64,000 nt of DNA from Paenibacillus sp. FSL A5-0031. GTDB taxonomy: Bacteria > Bacillota > Bacilli > Paenibacillales > Paenibacillaceae. The notes beneath the pieces were generated by a model. That model was not told the origin of the DNA, did not search any database, and saw only the letters and a program-made list of their open reading frames with translations. The translations under genes were made by a program, and so were the position numbers. This document shows, piece by piece, positions 26,262 to 33,740 of the stretch. How positions within the stretch are numbered: position 1 is the first letter of the stretch; every line of letters begins with the position of its first letter. The stretch covers positions 248,001 to 312,000 of the forward strand of contig NZ_MRTD01000008.1 in NCBI RefSeq assembly GCF_001956295.1, given 5' to 3'.

Positions 26262-26426
26262 TTTCTCCCCCGCAACATTTTATTTACCATTACCATTCCA
26301 CTATTGCCTGCTTTCAATCCCAGCACTGCTATTTTATGCTTACCCACACAGGCAATAGGATAAACGGAAAAAAGCTTTTTATTATGTCAGAGACAACTTA
26401 CTCCTTCGTTTTTGAAGTCCTTAGCA

Positions 26427-27194
26427 TCATGCTCTACCCATCAAAGTCGCATGATTCTGGTCTTTCTGAGACTTATTTACAAACGACTCCTCCGTCTCCG
26501 CTTGCACAGCATCTAGCTGAAATTGCACAGCACTCTTTGCTGTTAGGTTCGTGAACCTGACAACAAATCGTTGCGAGTCACTCCAATATATGTCATACTT
26601 CGGCTGCTCATTCGCTGCCATCCCGCTGAATGCAAGCGTATTTGCAATCGCATCGCGGACGGTTTCACGCTTCATATTGCGATTCGATAACACAATAACG
26701 CTACTGCTGTCCTCATTCGCACTAATGGACAGGATCGGCTCCTCAAGATCAACAGCATTTAAACCGAGCAGCAACCGAATCCATTCACTCGGAAGCGTCC
26801 ATGCATGGCTTTGACCGTCGTTGTCCTTTGTATAGATTTTTACACCCGTATCAAGCGAGTCAGTTGTTCGCAGATCATTGACGGTATAGGTTTGAGTTTG
26901 CTTGTCACTCTTCATTTCTACCTCATACATTAGACCAGATGGTTCCGGATCATCAATATAAGACGGGTGGGCATCCATCATGCCCTGCAGCAAAAGGGCT
27001 ATATCCGCCTGTTGTTCAAGCCGAGAAAGCCCTTCTGAGAAACCATTGATACTTGTAACGGTAACCGATTGAACCTGATTGAGAATAGGGAGAATAGGTT
27101 TTGGTTCATTTGCTTGCTGAACACTATTCTCGCAGCCAACCGCAAGCCATAACATGATTACGATGATCAATATCCATCCATTTGCCGGTTTCAC
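26427..27194 (-). CDS. Predicted lipoprotein of unknown function
   Basis: Not recognised. A 255-residue protein with a lipoprotein signal peptide: a hydrophobic core W-I-L-I-I-V-I-M-L-W, then lipobox L-A-V-G-C (Cys at about 21). The rest is predicted extracytoplasmic. It includes V-T-V-T-S-I-N-G-F-S-E-G, and the C terminus is hydrophilic. Start codon GTG after AGGAGA. It lies between a CDF gene and a nucleotidyltransferase gene, both on the same strand but with sizeable gaps. Confidence 0.75.
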   Translation of the reverse strand: MKPANGWILIIVIMLWLAVGCENSVQQANEPKPILPILNQVQSVTVTSINGFSEGLSRLEQQADIALLLQGMMDAHPSYIDDPEPSGLMYEVEMKSDKQTQTYTVNDLRTTDSLDTGVKIYTKDNDGQSHAWTLPSEWIRLLLGLNAVDLEEPILSISANEDSSSVIVLSNRNMKRETVRDAIANTLAFSGMAANEQPKYDIYWSDSQRFVVRFTNLTAKSAVQFQLDAVQAETEESFVNKSQKDQNHATLMGRA

Positions 27195-27269
27195 AGCGTT
27201 CTCCTCCTAACATTTAGGTAGAGCTGCTTTTGATGGAGTATCCTCCTCTTTGCAAATAATACCGTGCTT

Positions 27270-27830
27270 TCATTGGCGTACTTTAGGCCAGCGCTCTTGA
27301 AACCTCTTTTGCTCAAGCCGCTTCTCATAAATGGCGATTCGATCCTCGTAATCCAAGTAAAAAGGTGATGGTCTAACAATCATTTCTAGAACATCCTCTA
27401 TCCCACAAGGAGCAGTTAACACAAGTTTGTCATGCTGATCTACTTTCAATCCTAGAGCGGTTACGGTCTCTGGAAATTTGGAAATGGCATCTGTGGAGCT
27501 GGAATACGGAGGATTGTTATTGATTACATGCATTCGAGCTTGGTTCTTAACGGACCAAGGTACGTGAGGGTTCATCTGATTTAATGTGTTTTCCAGCTGT
27601 TTCTCTATCTGCTCGTCTATGTTGGAAGGATCGAAATAAACGACATCAACATCGGCCAGCGGCGTTCGTTCCGTAAATCCGTGAAGGGTATCCCAAATTT
27701 TGCTGCGAACGAAACCTGCACATACCCACCAATCTGGAAGCTCGAGCGTACTAACCTCTCGTAAGATGTTCATCATCCACTCATCTCTATATACAAGCTG
27801 CATAATATCCTCTTCACTGTTTATCAACAT
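27270..27830 (-). CDS. Nucleotidyltransferase-fold protein (DUF925-like)
   Basis: A 186-residue protein of the NTP_transf_9/DUF925 type, a minimal nucleotidyltransferase fold. The fold core is V-C-A-G-F-V-R-S-K-I-W-D followed by the metal-binding pair L-A-D-V-D-V-V-Y-F-D. The C terminus is basic (F-Q-E-R-W-P-K). The start at 27830 has GGAGAG upstream and overlaps the preceding gene by 17 nt, so they form an operon. The biochemical substrate of this family is not established. Confidence 0.8.
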   Translation of the reverse strand: MLINSEEDIMQLVYRDEWMMNILREVSTLELPDWWVCAGFVRSKIWDTLHGFTERTPLADVDVVYFDPSNIDEQIEKQLENTLNQMNPHVPWSVKNQARMHVINNNPPYSSSTDAISKFPETVTALGLKVDQHDKLVLTAPCGIEDVLEMIVRPSPFYLDYEDRIAIYEKRLEQKRFQERWPKVRQ

Positions 27831-28542
27831 TGATCCACTCTCCTGATTTGTTCATTTCTTGTTCAATATGTATGTCCAAGCCTGCAATTGGCGAATAACC
27901 GTCGACACTTGTTTCATCCGTCCTCACCATGAATGACCACTTAAAGCCCTCTCTTGGAAAGGTGAGCATGACATAGATGTTTTCGTTCTTATACTTTTTT
28001 TCTAATGCATGCTGCAATTGCAGCTTCGAGAACGACAACCCTCCAAGATACAAAGCAACAAGGATTAGTCCTGATAAAAAAATACGCCTTCTTCTCCGAG
28101 TAGATGCCCCGATAATAAGAGCAGTGGTCAGCGTAATTAAAAGAACAGGGTCGTTTCTATTTACAATAAAGAAATCAGACTCCGTTTTAATAAAGGGATA
28201 AAAGGGAGCTACGCCATTGCCGATAAAATCTATAAATAAATGGCTAAAAACACATATAGACAATATCAGCCAAGCCTTCTTAAACGAAATTTTCTTCTGG
28301 AATGCATGATAACATGCAGCAAAAAACAAACCAATCACAGGTACGAGCCAAATGGAGTGGCCAAGCAGGTCTCCGTAAAGCTTCGAAATATCAGGAGAAA
28401 TAGCAGCTGCACCGCCGAAAATCAAGAGAACCTTGCGATTCACAGTGGATGCAGCCGCTTTCCCGCAAAATAAATAGGCCAAGCTGGCGCCTACAACAAA
28501 ATGTAAAAAGACGTGTATGATATGACCTGAAATATTCTCCAT
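27814..28542 (-). CDS. YdjM/DUF457-like membrane protein
   Basis: A membrane protein of about 242 residues with four to six helices in the first 170 residues, then a soluble tail. The signature of the membrane-bound metal-dependent hydrolase-like family (DUF457/YdjM) is seen as S-P-D-I-S-K, L-G-H-S-I-W and F-S-H-L-F-I-D-F-I-G. ATG 28542 after GGTG is preferred to GTG 28548. It is coupled to the nucleotidyltransferase gene. Function is not known. Confidence 0.75.
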   Translation of the reverse strand: MENISGHIIHVFLHFVVGASLAYLFCGKAAASTVNRKVLLIFGGAAAISPDISKLYGDLLGHSIWLVPVIGLFFAACYHAFQKKISFKKAWLILSICVFSHLFIDFIGNGVAPFYPFIKTESDFFIVNRNDPVLLITLTTALIIGASTRRRRRIFLSGLILVALYLGGLSFSKLQLQHALEKKYKNENIYVMLTFPREGFKWSFMVRTDETSVDGYSPIAGLDIHIEQEMNKSGEWINVDKQ

Positions 28543-28596
28543 ATTCACCTTTCAATCAAATTATAAAATTTGATATATGATTCTCGAAGAAGCAGC

Positions 28597-29661
28597 CTAC
28601 ACTATCGGCAGTTCATAATGCTTGCATAACTCCTGAATGACCTCACTGATCAACGACTCGTTTTGAGGTTTACCTGGCTCTGCATTCATCATTACTGCAA
28701 TACCGCTTTCTTGGCGCGGGTATCCAGCCAGCTTGCTTTGAGAACCAACTCCCCAGCCTTGAGAAACGAAGCAGAGCTGCTCTCCAGCATCAGGAAGAAA
28801 TACGCCTAAGCCTGCACCTTTATCGCTCGCATAACCCGTAAGCATTATTCTAGCCATCGCTGGCCGCAAAATACCATTAGGATCGCCATTCCAAGCTTTC
28901 ACGACCTCGCGTGCCAATACTAGCAATTCAGAAGGCGTTGTCCATAAGCCGGCTCCGGATAAATTGGGATAGTGCGCTCTCTTCCCTTCAACCACCTGTC
29001 CCCGTTTATCATGACCCATGGATGTGTTCAGCGACTCGTTTGCAATACCATCCCAGAAAATAGTTCGTTTTAAGCCAAGCGGCTTCATAACAAGCCGCTC
29101 CATAGCAGCCGAAAAGGCTTCTCCTGACACATCCTCAAGAATTTGCTCCAAAACAGAATAACCTGCATCCGAGTAAGAGAATCGACTCTCTGGCAGGTGA
29201 GCAACCTCAACTGGTTTGGAATGATATTTCGTTGCTCCTAAGAGCAGCTCTCTAGGCGTAGGGAAAGGGTCTTGCTTCTGCAACGGTTCATAGCTCCCCC
29301 GTGCATCCACAATTCCCGATTGATGTGCCAGCAAACTGCGCAGCGTTACTTTCCTCTGCTGAGTGAACTGGTTTTCGGGCACCTGCCAGGAAACTAAGTA
29401 ACGATTAACATCCTCCTCCAAGCTAAGCACGCCCTCCTGGACTAAACGAAGCACACCAATAGCCGTAACCATTTTGCTGATGGAGCAGGCAGGAAACAAA
29501 GTTTCCTCTGTCACCTTTTGCTGCATGCTCGCTTCAAGTACGCCATAGCTTCCTTGCCACACCATTTGTCCATGCTGAAGAACGGCAATTCCTAATCCCG
29601 GAACACCAGTCAACTTCATTTTTTCTTCTATTTCCAAACTTATCATTGCCTCTTGGCACAT
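28597..29661 (-). CDS. Beta-lactamase-family serine hydrolase
   Basis: A 354-residue protein of the class C beta-lactamase/DD-peptidase fold. The nucleophile motif SxxK is S-I-S-K in F-P-A-C-S-I-S-K-M-V-T-A, and the Y-x-N/D motif is R-F-S-Y-S-D-A-G-Y-S. There is no signal peptide, so it is probably a cytoplasmic esterase or peptidase rather than a true beta-lactamase. The start at 29661 is supported by GGAGC 8 nt upstream; the frame to 29685 has no such site. Confidence 0.85.
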   Translation of the reverse strand: MCQEAMISLEIEEKMKLTGVPGLGIAVLQHGQMVWQGSYGVLEASMQQKVTEETLFPACSISKMVTAIGVLRLVQEGVLSLEEDVNRYLVSWQVPENQFTQQRKVTLRSLLAHQSGIVDARGSYEPLQKQDPFPTPRELLLGATKYHSKPVEVAHLPESRFSYSDAGYSVLEQILEDVSGEAFSAAMERLVMKPLGLKRTIFWDGIANESLNTSMGHDKRGQVVEGKRAHYPNLSGAGLWTTPSELLVLAREVVKAWNGDPNGILRPAMARIMLTGYASDKGAGLGVFLPDAGEQLCFVSQGWGVGSQSKLAGYPRQESGIAVMMNAEPGKPQNESLISEVIQELCKHYELPIV

Positions 29662-29773
29662 AAGATCAGCTCCGTCACCAAACAAATTAGAATAATTTTT
29701 ACCTCATTATTCCATTTCACTCTGTATGACGGGAAAAAGCAACAGCCAGTTGCAACATTTTTATGGCAGCCTA

Positions 29774-30211
29774 TTATTTCTTTGATAGCCGTCTAAAGAA
29801 ATAAACACCTTCAACAATCAGCCCTGCCATAAAACCTCCTGCTACTGCTTCTAAAAATACGAGGAAACTAATTAGGTCCTCCCATCCAGTCAAACCTTTG
29901 GAATACATAGCCATCAGCATAAGACCAATTAGCATCCCAAGATTGGAGAACAGCCACAGCTTTCTCGCTCCAAGCCAGCCGATAAAACCGAATAAAAAAG
30001 ATAATATGGCTGCGAGCAGCATAAATCGGAAAGCGTGCATGCCTGTGAAAGGCTGGCCTAATATAACAAAACGAATCAACCATAATAACAGGCTAACAAG
30101 CAAGGTGGATGCTCCAGCTAGTAGCCACCACCTGCCGCTTCTGTCAGCGGGAATCCAGTGCATCAACCATTGCCCCCTCTTGAATAAATGTTCTTTTTTA
30201 CTTAAACGCAT
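29774..30211 (-). CDS. Small four-helix membrane protein, unknown
   Basis: A 145-residue protein with four predicted membrane helices (about residues 28-50, 58-78, 82-102 and 113-138) and basic ends. Not recognised. The RBS before ATG 30211 is weak, and a later start at M-H-W-I-P-A-D is possible. It stands alone. Confidence 0.6.
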   Translation of the reverse strand: MRLSKKEHLFKRGQWLMHWIPADRSGRWWLLAGASTLLVSLLLWLIRFVILGQPFTGMHAFRFMLLAAILSFLFGFIGWLGARKLWLFSNLGMLIGLMLMAMYSKGLTGWEDLISFLVFLEAVAGGFMAGLIVEGVYFFRRLSKK

Positions 30212-30278
30212 GAAGCGCTTACTTTGTTTCGTTCATTCTGGTTTACCTAGCATGAATTCAGCAATAACTGCTCGCAGC

Positions 30279-30338
30279 AAAAAAGGAGTACCGTTCGCCG
30301 CTGCTATGAAATCATAGAGACGAGCTGTACTCCTTTTT
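30279..30338 (-). terminator. Terminator of the deacetylase-like gene
   Basis: AAAAAGGAGTAC pairs with GTACTCCTTTTT across a 34-nt partly structured loop. A T-run follows on the minus strand, downstream of the stop at 30357. Confidence 0.65.
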
Positions 30339-30356
30339 GATTATGCGATTTGCTTG

Positions 30357-31010
30357 CTAAATGGCTGCGATTTGAAGAGCCGTTTCCTTAGGAAGCTGAA
30401 AAACTACATTTTTTGCAAGCAGCTTATCCATTAATGCTTGAAAAGGAGCAACCGAGATCCAGTCGTGTATCATAATAATTTGTCCGCTTGTTGCTTGTAA
30501 ATCATGATGCTGGTCCATAACGTCCGCCGGCTCAAAATCGAACGTATCCCATGTACAATCCACATGCAGTCCGCTTTTTGGGGTACCATTCTCGAAGGAC
30601 GGCTGCTGATAGCCCAGCTCATCCAGTACACGCTGAATACCTTCGAAATGATCATCCTTCATTTCGTCTAACAACTGCTGCATAAATGGAAAACGAAACA
30701 GCTTGGAAGGCCTGATCGTTTCTGCTTTATTGTACAGCTCATCTATAATACGGTCGGTTCGCTCGATCTGTCCTCTTACGTCTTGTAAGCCGATAACAGA
30801 GAAATCTGCATGATCATAACCGCGATTCCCAATGATATGGCCTGCTTTAATCGCAGCTATCGCTTCCTCAGAGCAGCTTTCCAATGCTTCACCCATACAA
30901 AACCAAATCGCCCGAATCTCTTTTGCGTTCAGAAAATTGACCTTTTGCATAAAATCTTCAGCAGGACCTTCATCTATCGTGAGGTACACCGCTTTTTCAA
31001 CCGCCAACAT
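30357..31010 (-). CDS. Polysaccharide deacetylase-like protein with altered active site
   Basis: A 217-residue NodB-homology protein. The first motif is Y-L-T-I-D-E-G-P (family T-F-D-D-G-P), so one Asp has become Glu. The metal-binding H-S/T-x-x-H motif is replaced by G-N-R-G-Y-D-H, with Arg where the first His should be. The later R-F-P-F motif is recognisable. There is no signal peptide. The start is put at ATG 31010 after GGGGG. It may be catalytically dead or use another metal arrangement; its role is unknown. Confidence 0.75.
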   Translation of the reverse strand: MLAVEKAVYLTIDEGPAEDFMQKVNFLNAKEIRAIWFCMGEALESCSEEAIAAIKAGHIIGNRGYDHADFSVIGLQDVRGQIERTDRIIDELYNKAETIRPSKLFRFPFMQQLLDEMKDDHFEGIQRVLDELGYQQPSFENGTPKSGLHVDCTWDTFDFEPADVMDQHHDLQATSGQIIMIHDWISVAPFQALMDKLLAKNVVFQLPKETALQIAAI

Positions 31011-31210
31011 AGCAAGAAACCCCCGTTTAATTATTGCTGCCAACCTTTATCATCTATGTAGTATACCATAAGCATTCCTTTTCATTTACTCTTCATTCCT
31101 AAAAGAACTTCATTTGTAGCTATATACAAAAATTACACACAGCAAACCGAATGTCAGAATGACACCCGGCTTTTTTTGCAAGTCATGTAATTTCAATAAT
31201 TACCTATCAA

Positions 31211-31390
31211 CTAAGAATGTTTTCTAGCTGAATTCAATTCATTGGCATTCTGATGCCATTCCTTGAGCATGCTTTGGTAAAAATGACTTTCCTGCGTGCT
31301 GAGTCCCTGCTTGTTGTCTTTAATAATTAAATTGCCGATATTCCGCTTCAAAATGATGCTCCGACGTCCTAACATGTCCATATAAGTCAA
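31211..31390 (-). CDS. Predicted small protein, 59 residues
   Basis: A short open frame starting at TTG 31390 with TGGAGGG ending 10 nt upstream and a TATACT -10-like element (31434-31439) about 30 nt before the RBS. The product begins (M)TYMDMLGRRSIILKRNIG and ends N-S-A-R-K-H-S. It has a basic N-terminal half, no membrane helix, and no family I recognise. It accounts for part of the 630-nt stretch between 31011 and 31640. The rest of that stretch shows only a terminator and no other convincing gene. Evidence is an RBS, a -10 and an uninterrupted frame, so the call is moderate. Confidence 0.55.
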   Translation of the reverse strand: MTYMDMLGRRSIILKRNIGNLIIKDNKQGLSTQESHFYQSMLKEWHQNANELNSARKHS

Positions 31391-31596
31391 GTAAAATCAC
31401 CCTCCAGATAATGTTTTCCAATCGGTCGTTTTAAGTATAACGAATACGACTCCTATTGAAAAACAGCAACCAGTGGCGTTATTTCTAATAATGCTGACTA
31501 AGGCGGACTGAGCGGAAACGAGCAGCAGTCATTCGAAAACATCCTGCCATATCCTCCATATAACGTCCACACCTCCTCAGATGGGATGTAAACACA

Positions 31597-31632
31597 ACAA
31601 AAAACCACAGCCCATATTTGGCTGTGGTTTAT
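31597..31632 (-). terminator. Terminator of the small HTH gene
   Basis: AAACCACAGCC pairs with GGCTGTGGTTT (11 bp, 7-nt loop), followed by TTTTTTG on the minus strand. Confidence 0.75.
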
Positions 31633-31640
31633 CGCAATTA

Positions 31641-31871
31641 TTAGGCTTTACCTAGGATCTCATCTATTTCGCTTTTCAGTAATAGATATCTGTGGACGCT
31701 GCGATTGATCGCAACCTTAGTGAGGTTATGCTTAAGCACATAAACCTTCATCTGGTCCTTAGTCAGGCCTAACAGGTCACCGGCCTCGGTAACGGTTAAT
31801 ACAACCTGCTTGCTCGTTGCGTTAAATGTTTTTTTTACTTTTTGATCCCAGTCTTCAAATACTACCTGCAT
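31641..31871 (-). CDS. Small helix-turn-helix (excisionase-like) protein
   Basis: A 76-residue protein. After a short strand-rich start (MQVVFEDWDQKVKKTF) comes a predicted helix-turn-helix, V-T-E-A-G-D-L-L-G-L-T-K-D-Q-M-K-V-Y-V-L-K, resembling MerR/excisionase-type DNA-binding domains. A basic segment and a final helix follow. The start at 31871 has GGAGT 8 nt upstream. It has its own terminator. Whether it binds DNA is inference. Confidence 0.7.
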   Translation of the reverse strand: MQVVFEDWDQKVKKTFNATSKQVVLTVTEAGDLLGLTKDQMKVYVLKHNLTKVAINRSVHRYLLLKSEIDEILGKA

Positions 31872-32016
31872 ATTTCCGACTCCTTTATCATAGTCAATGG
31901 TCTTTATTGACTGCACCTCTCAATTATAACACGAACAGCACTATAATCTTCGCCTGATAAAAATTTTATAGTAAATAAAAATATATTTCGGCCGTTCTAC
32001 GGAGAAATCCTCCCCA

Positions 32017-32334
32017 TTAATCCATGTTCTTCATAAGTTTATACAAATAATCAACTGAACGCATCGCATATTCAAACTGATAAGGCTCTCCGTTCTTCAA
32101 TAAAACAAGGCAAGGCACACTCGTAATTTTCCAAGCATTTCGCAGCTGGGGGGCGTAATTTATATTTATTTTATACAAGGTCGTTGGAACCTCAGCAGCT
32201 TCCACAATTTCCAGCATCCGCTCGGCTACCTTACAGGTTCCGCAAAATGGTGAAGAAAAAAGCAGCGCATCCTTACCATTCCCTATCCGATTAAGCTTTA
32301 GCCAGTCTTCTTCTTGGATTTCTTGAATTGCCAT
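32017..32334 (-). CDS. Thioredoxin-like protein
   Basis: A 105-residue thioredoxin-fold protein. The redox motif is C-G-T-C in F-S-S-P-F-C-G-T-C-K-V-A-E-R-M, and the cis-proline is in I-T-S-V-P-C-L-V-L-L. There is no signal peptide, so it acts in the cytoplasm as a small disulfide reductase. GGAAAG precedes the ATG. It is monocistronic and divergent from the helicase operon. Confidence 0.9.
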   Translation of the reverse strand: MAIQEIQEEDWLKLNRIGNGKDALLFSSPFCGTCKVAERMLEIVEAAEVPTTLYKININYAPQLRNAWKITSVPCLVLLKNGEPYQFEYAMRSVDYLYKLMKNMD

Positions 32335-32528
32335 CTGTCATCTTTCCTTTCTTCCGATTAAAGACAGTCGTTCATTTGTTGCCGTATTTATATTGTAAAA
32401 TGTTTTGGTGCTTTAGGAAAGACAAACTGAAGCGTACATGCACTTTATACTCCAAGCTATAAACGAAATAAATGGTATAATTAGCTGATTCGTAAAATGA
32501 TTTTATTCGTTAGGGAGACCACTTCGTC

Positions 32529-33740
32529 ATGAAACCAATTGAACAAATGAACGTCGCAGAGTGGCACGCACTGTTTAAATCTCGTACCGAGTCTCTGTCT
32601 GACCTTACTCGAAATGCCGCATATGTACATAGTGCAATTACAGCAATTAATCAGATAAAGCCTACGCTTTCTTCTGCACAAAATAATCTATTCGAGCTGC
32701 ATGCTCATCTTCATATTCTGATGCTGCTGCTTAATCTTATTCCCGATCAAAAGGGACATTCCGGCTCCTTTATCGGCTTCCATACACATGCTGCTATTGC
32801 TGATGTACAGCTTGCTATTGCTGAGCTCATGCAAAAAAAATCCGATCCTGCCGATGGGCCCGGCTATTGGCAGTGCCTAGAAGAAACATTAGCCTTTTTG
32901 CGCAGGCTCATGCTGGTGGAATCAGGATCAAAGACGTATTTCTCCGATCCTTATTTTTGGTTATGGCAATACTGGATTATCCCTAACCAGAACGATATGA
33001 GCCTATGTCTAGAAGAGCTGCAGCAATTGAATGCCGCATCTTTAAAGCCCGGCTCAGCGCTCTCCCGCTACCCTTTTCTGCTTGCCGAGGTGTGGATGAA
33101 CTTCTTCTTACAACGCGACGAAGAGGCGTGTAGCAAACTAAAGGAAATAAGCAGCGGTAACGAGCTTCGTCCAAGTGACTTATTCCATGTCTTAACCATA
33201 ATGACTGAAAAAGAGCAATGGCAGCGGTTATCGAATTGGTTAGTGGAAACGAAGCCGTATATAGAGAAAAGCCGAATTAACGCCTTGGAAATCTTTTATA
33301 GCTACTGGGACGATGTAATTGAACATATTCCAGATGCGGAGCAGCTGATGTGGGCGCCTCTCATTCAATCGCTTCCCTACGCTAGTTCTATTTACGAAGG
33401 AAAACTGCTCCGTCATGCCAAATGGCAGCAATGGATTGATTATCAGCTCAGCACGGGAACCGAGCCGCTTGACTATCGCGTTGGAGTGTTCGCCCCTATT
33501 GAGAAACATGCGCCGGAGCTGCTGCTGCCCTTTTATCATCAGGCTGTGGAAAGATATGTGCTGCTCAAAAATAGGCCTGGCTACAAAACTGCTGTGAAGC
33601 TGCTCAAACGGCTGGCTAAGCTGTACAAGAAAAGGAAAGACGAGGAGCGCTGGGAAACGTTTATTACAGCGTTCGCTTCTAACCATAGCCGCCTTCGTGC
33701 GCTTCAGGAAGAGCTTCGGAAAGGAAAACTTATACCATGA
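32529..33740 (+). CDS. Helicase-partner protein (YwqB-like position) without SWIM finger
   Basis: A 403-residue soluble, mostly helical protein that I do not recognise by sequence. It overlaps the SNF2 helicase start by 4 nt (ATGA), so the two are co-translated. In Bacillales a SWIM zinc-finger protein (YwqB) usually occupies this place upstream of a YwqA-type SNF2 helicase. This protein has only three scattered Cys and no CxC...CxH, and nothing upstream encodes one. It may be a shortened YwqB relative or an unrelated partner. The RBS is AGGGAGA. Confidence 0.7.
   Translation: MKPIEQMNVAEWHALFKSRTESLSDLTRNAAYVHSAITAINQIKPTLSSAQNNLFELHAHLHILMLLLNLIPDQKGHSGSFIGFHTHAAIADVQLAIAELMQKKSDPADGPGYWQCLEETLAFLRRLMLVESGSKTYFSDPYFWLWQYWIIPNQNDMSLCLEELQQLNAASLKPGSALSRYPFLLAEVWMNFFLQRDEEACSKLKEISSGNELRPSDLFHVLTIMTEKEQWQRLSNWLVETKPYIEKSRINALEIFYSYWDDVIEHIPDAEQLMWAPLIQSLPYASSIYEGKLLRHAKWQQWIDYQLSTGTEPLDYRVGVFAPIEKHAPELLLPFYHQAVERYVLLKNRPGYKTAVKLLKRLAKLYKKRKDEERWETFITAFASNHSRLRALQEELRKGKLIP

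Noticed and set aside
31140..31178. Plus-strand hairpin with TTTTTTT in the gap before the small protein
   Set aside because: The stem is interrupted and no plus-strand gene precedes it.
31485..31559. 24-codon frame on the minus strand with R-F-R, preceded at a distance by AGGAGG
   Set aside because: RBS spacing of about 12 nt is poor, an overlapping 14-codon frame has an equally good site, and no attenuator follows. It could be chance.
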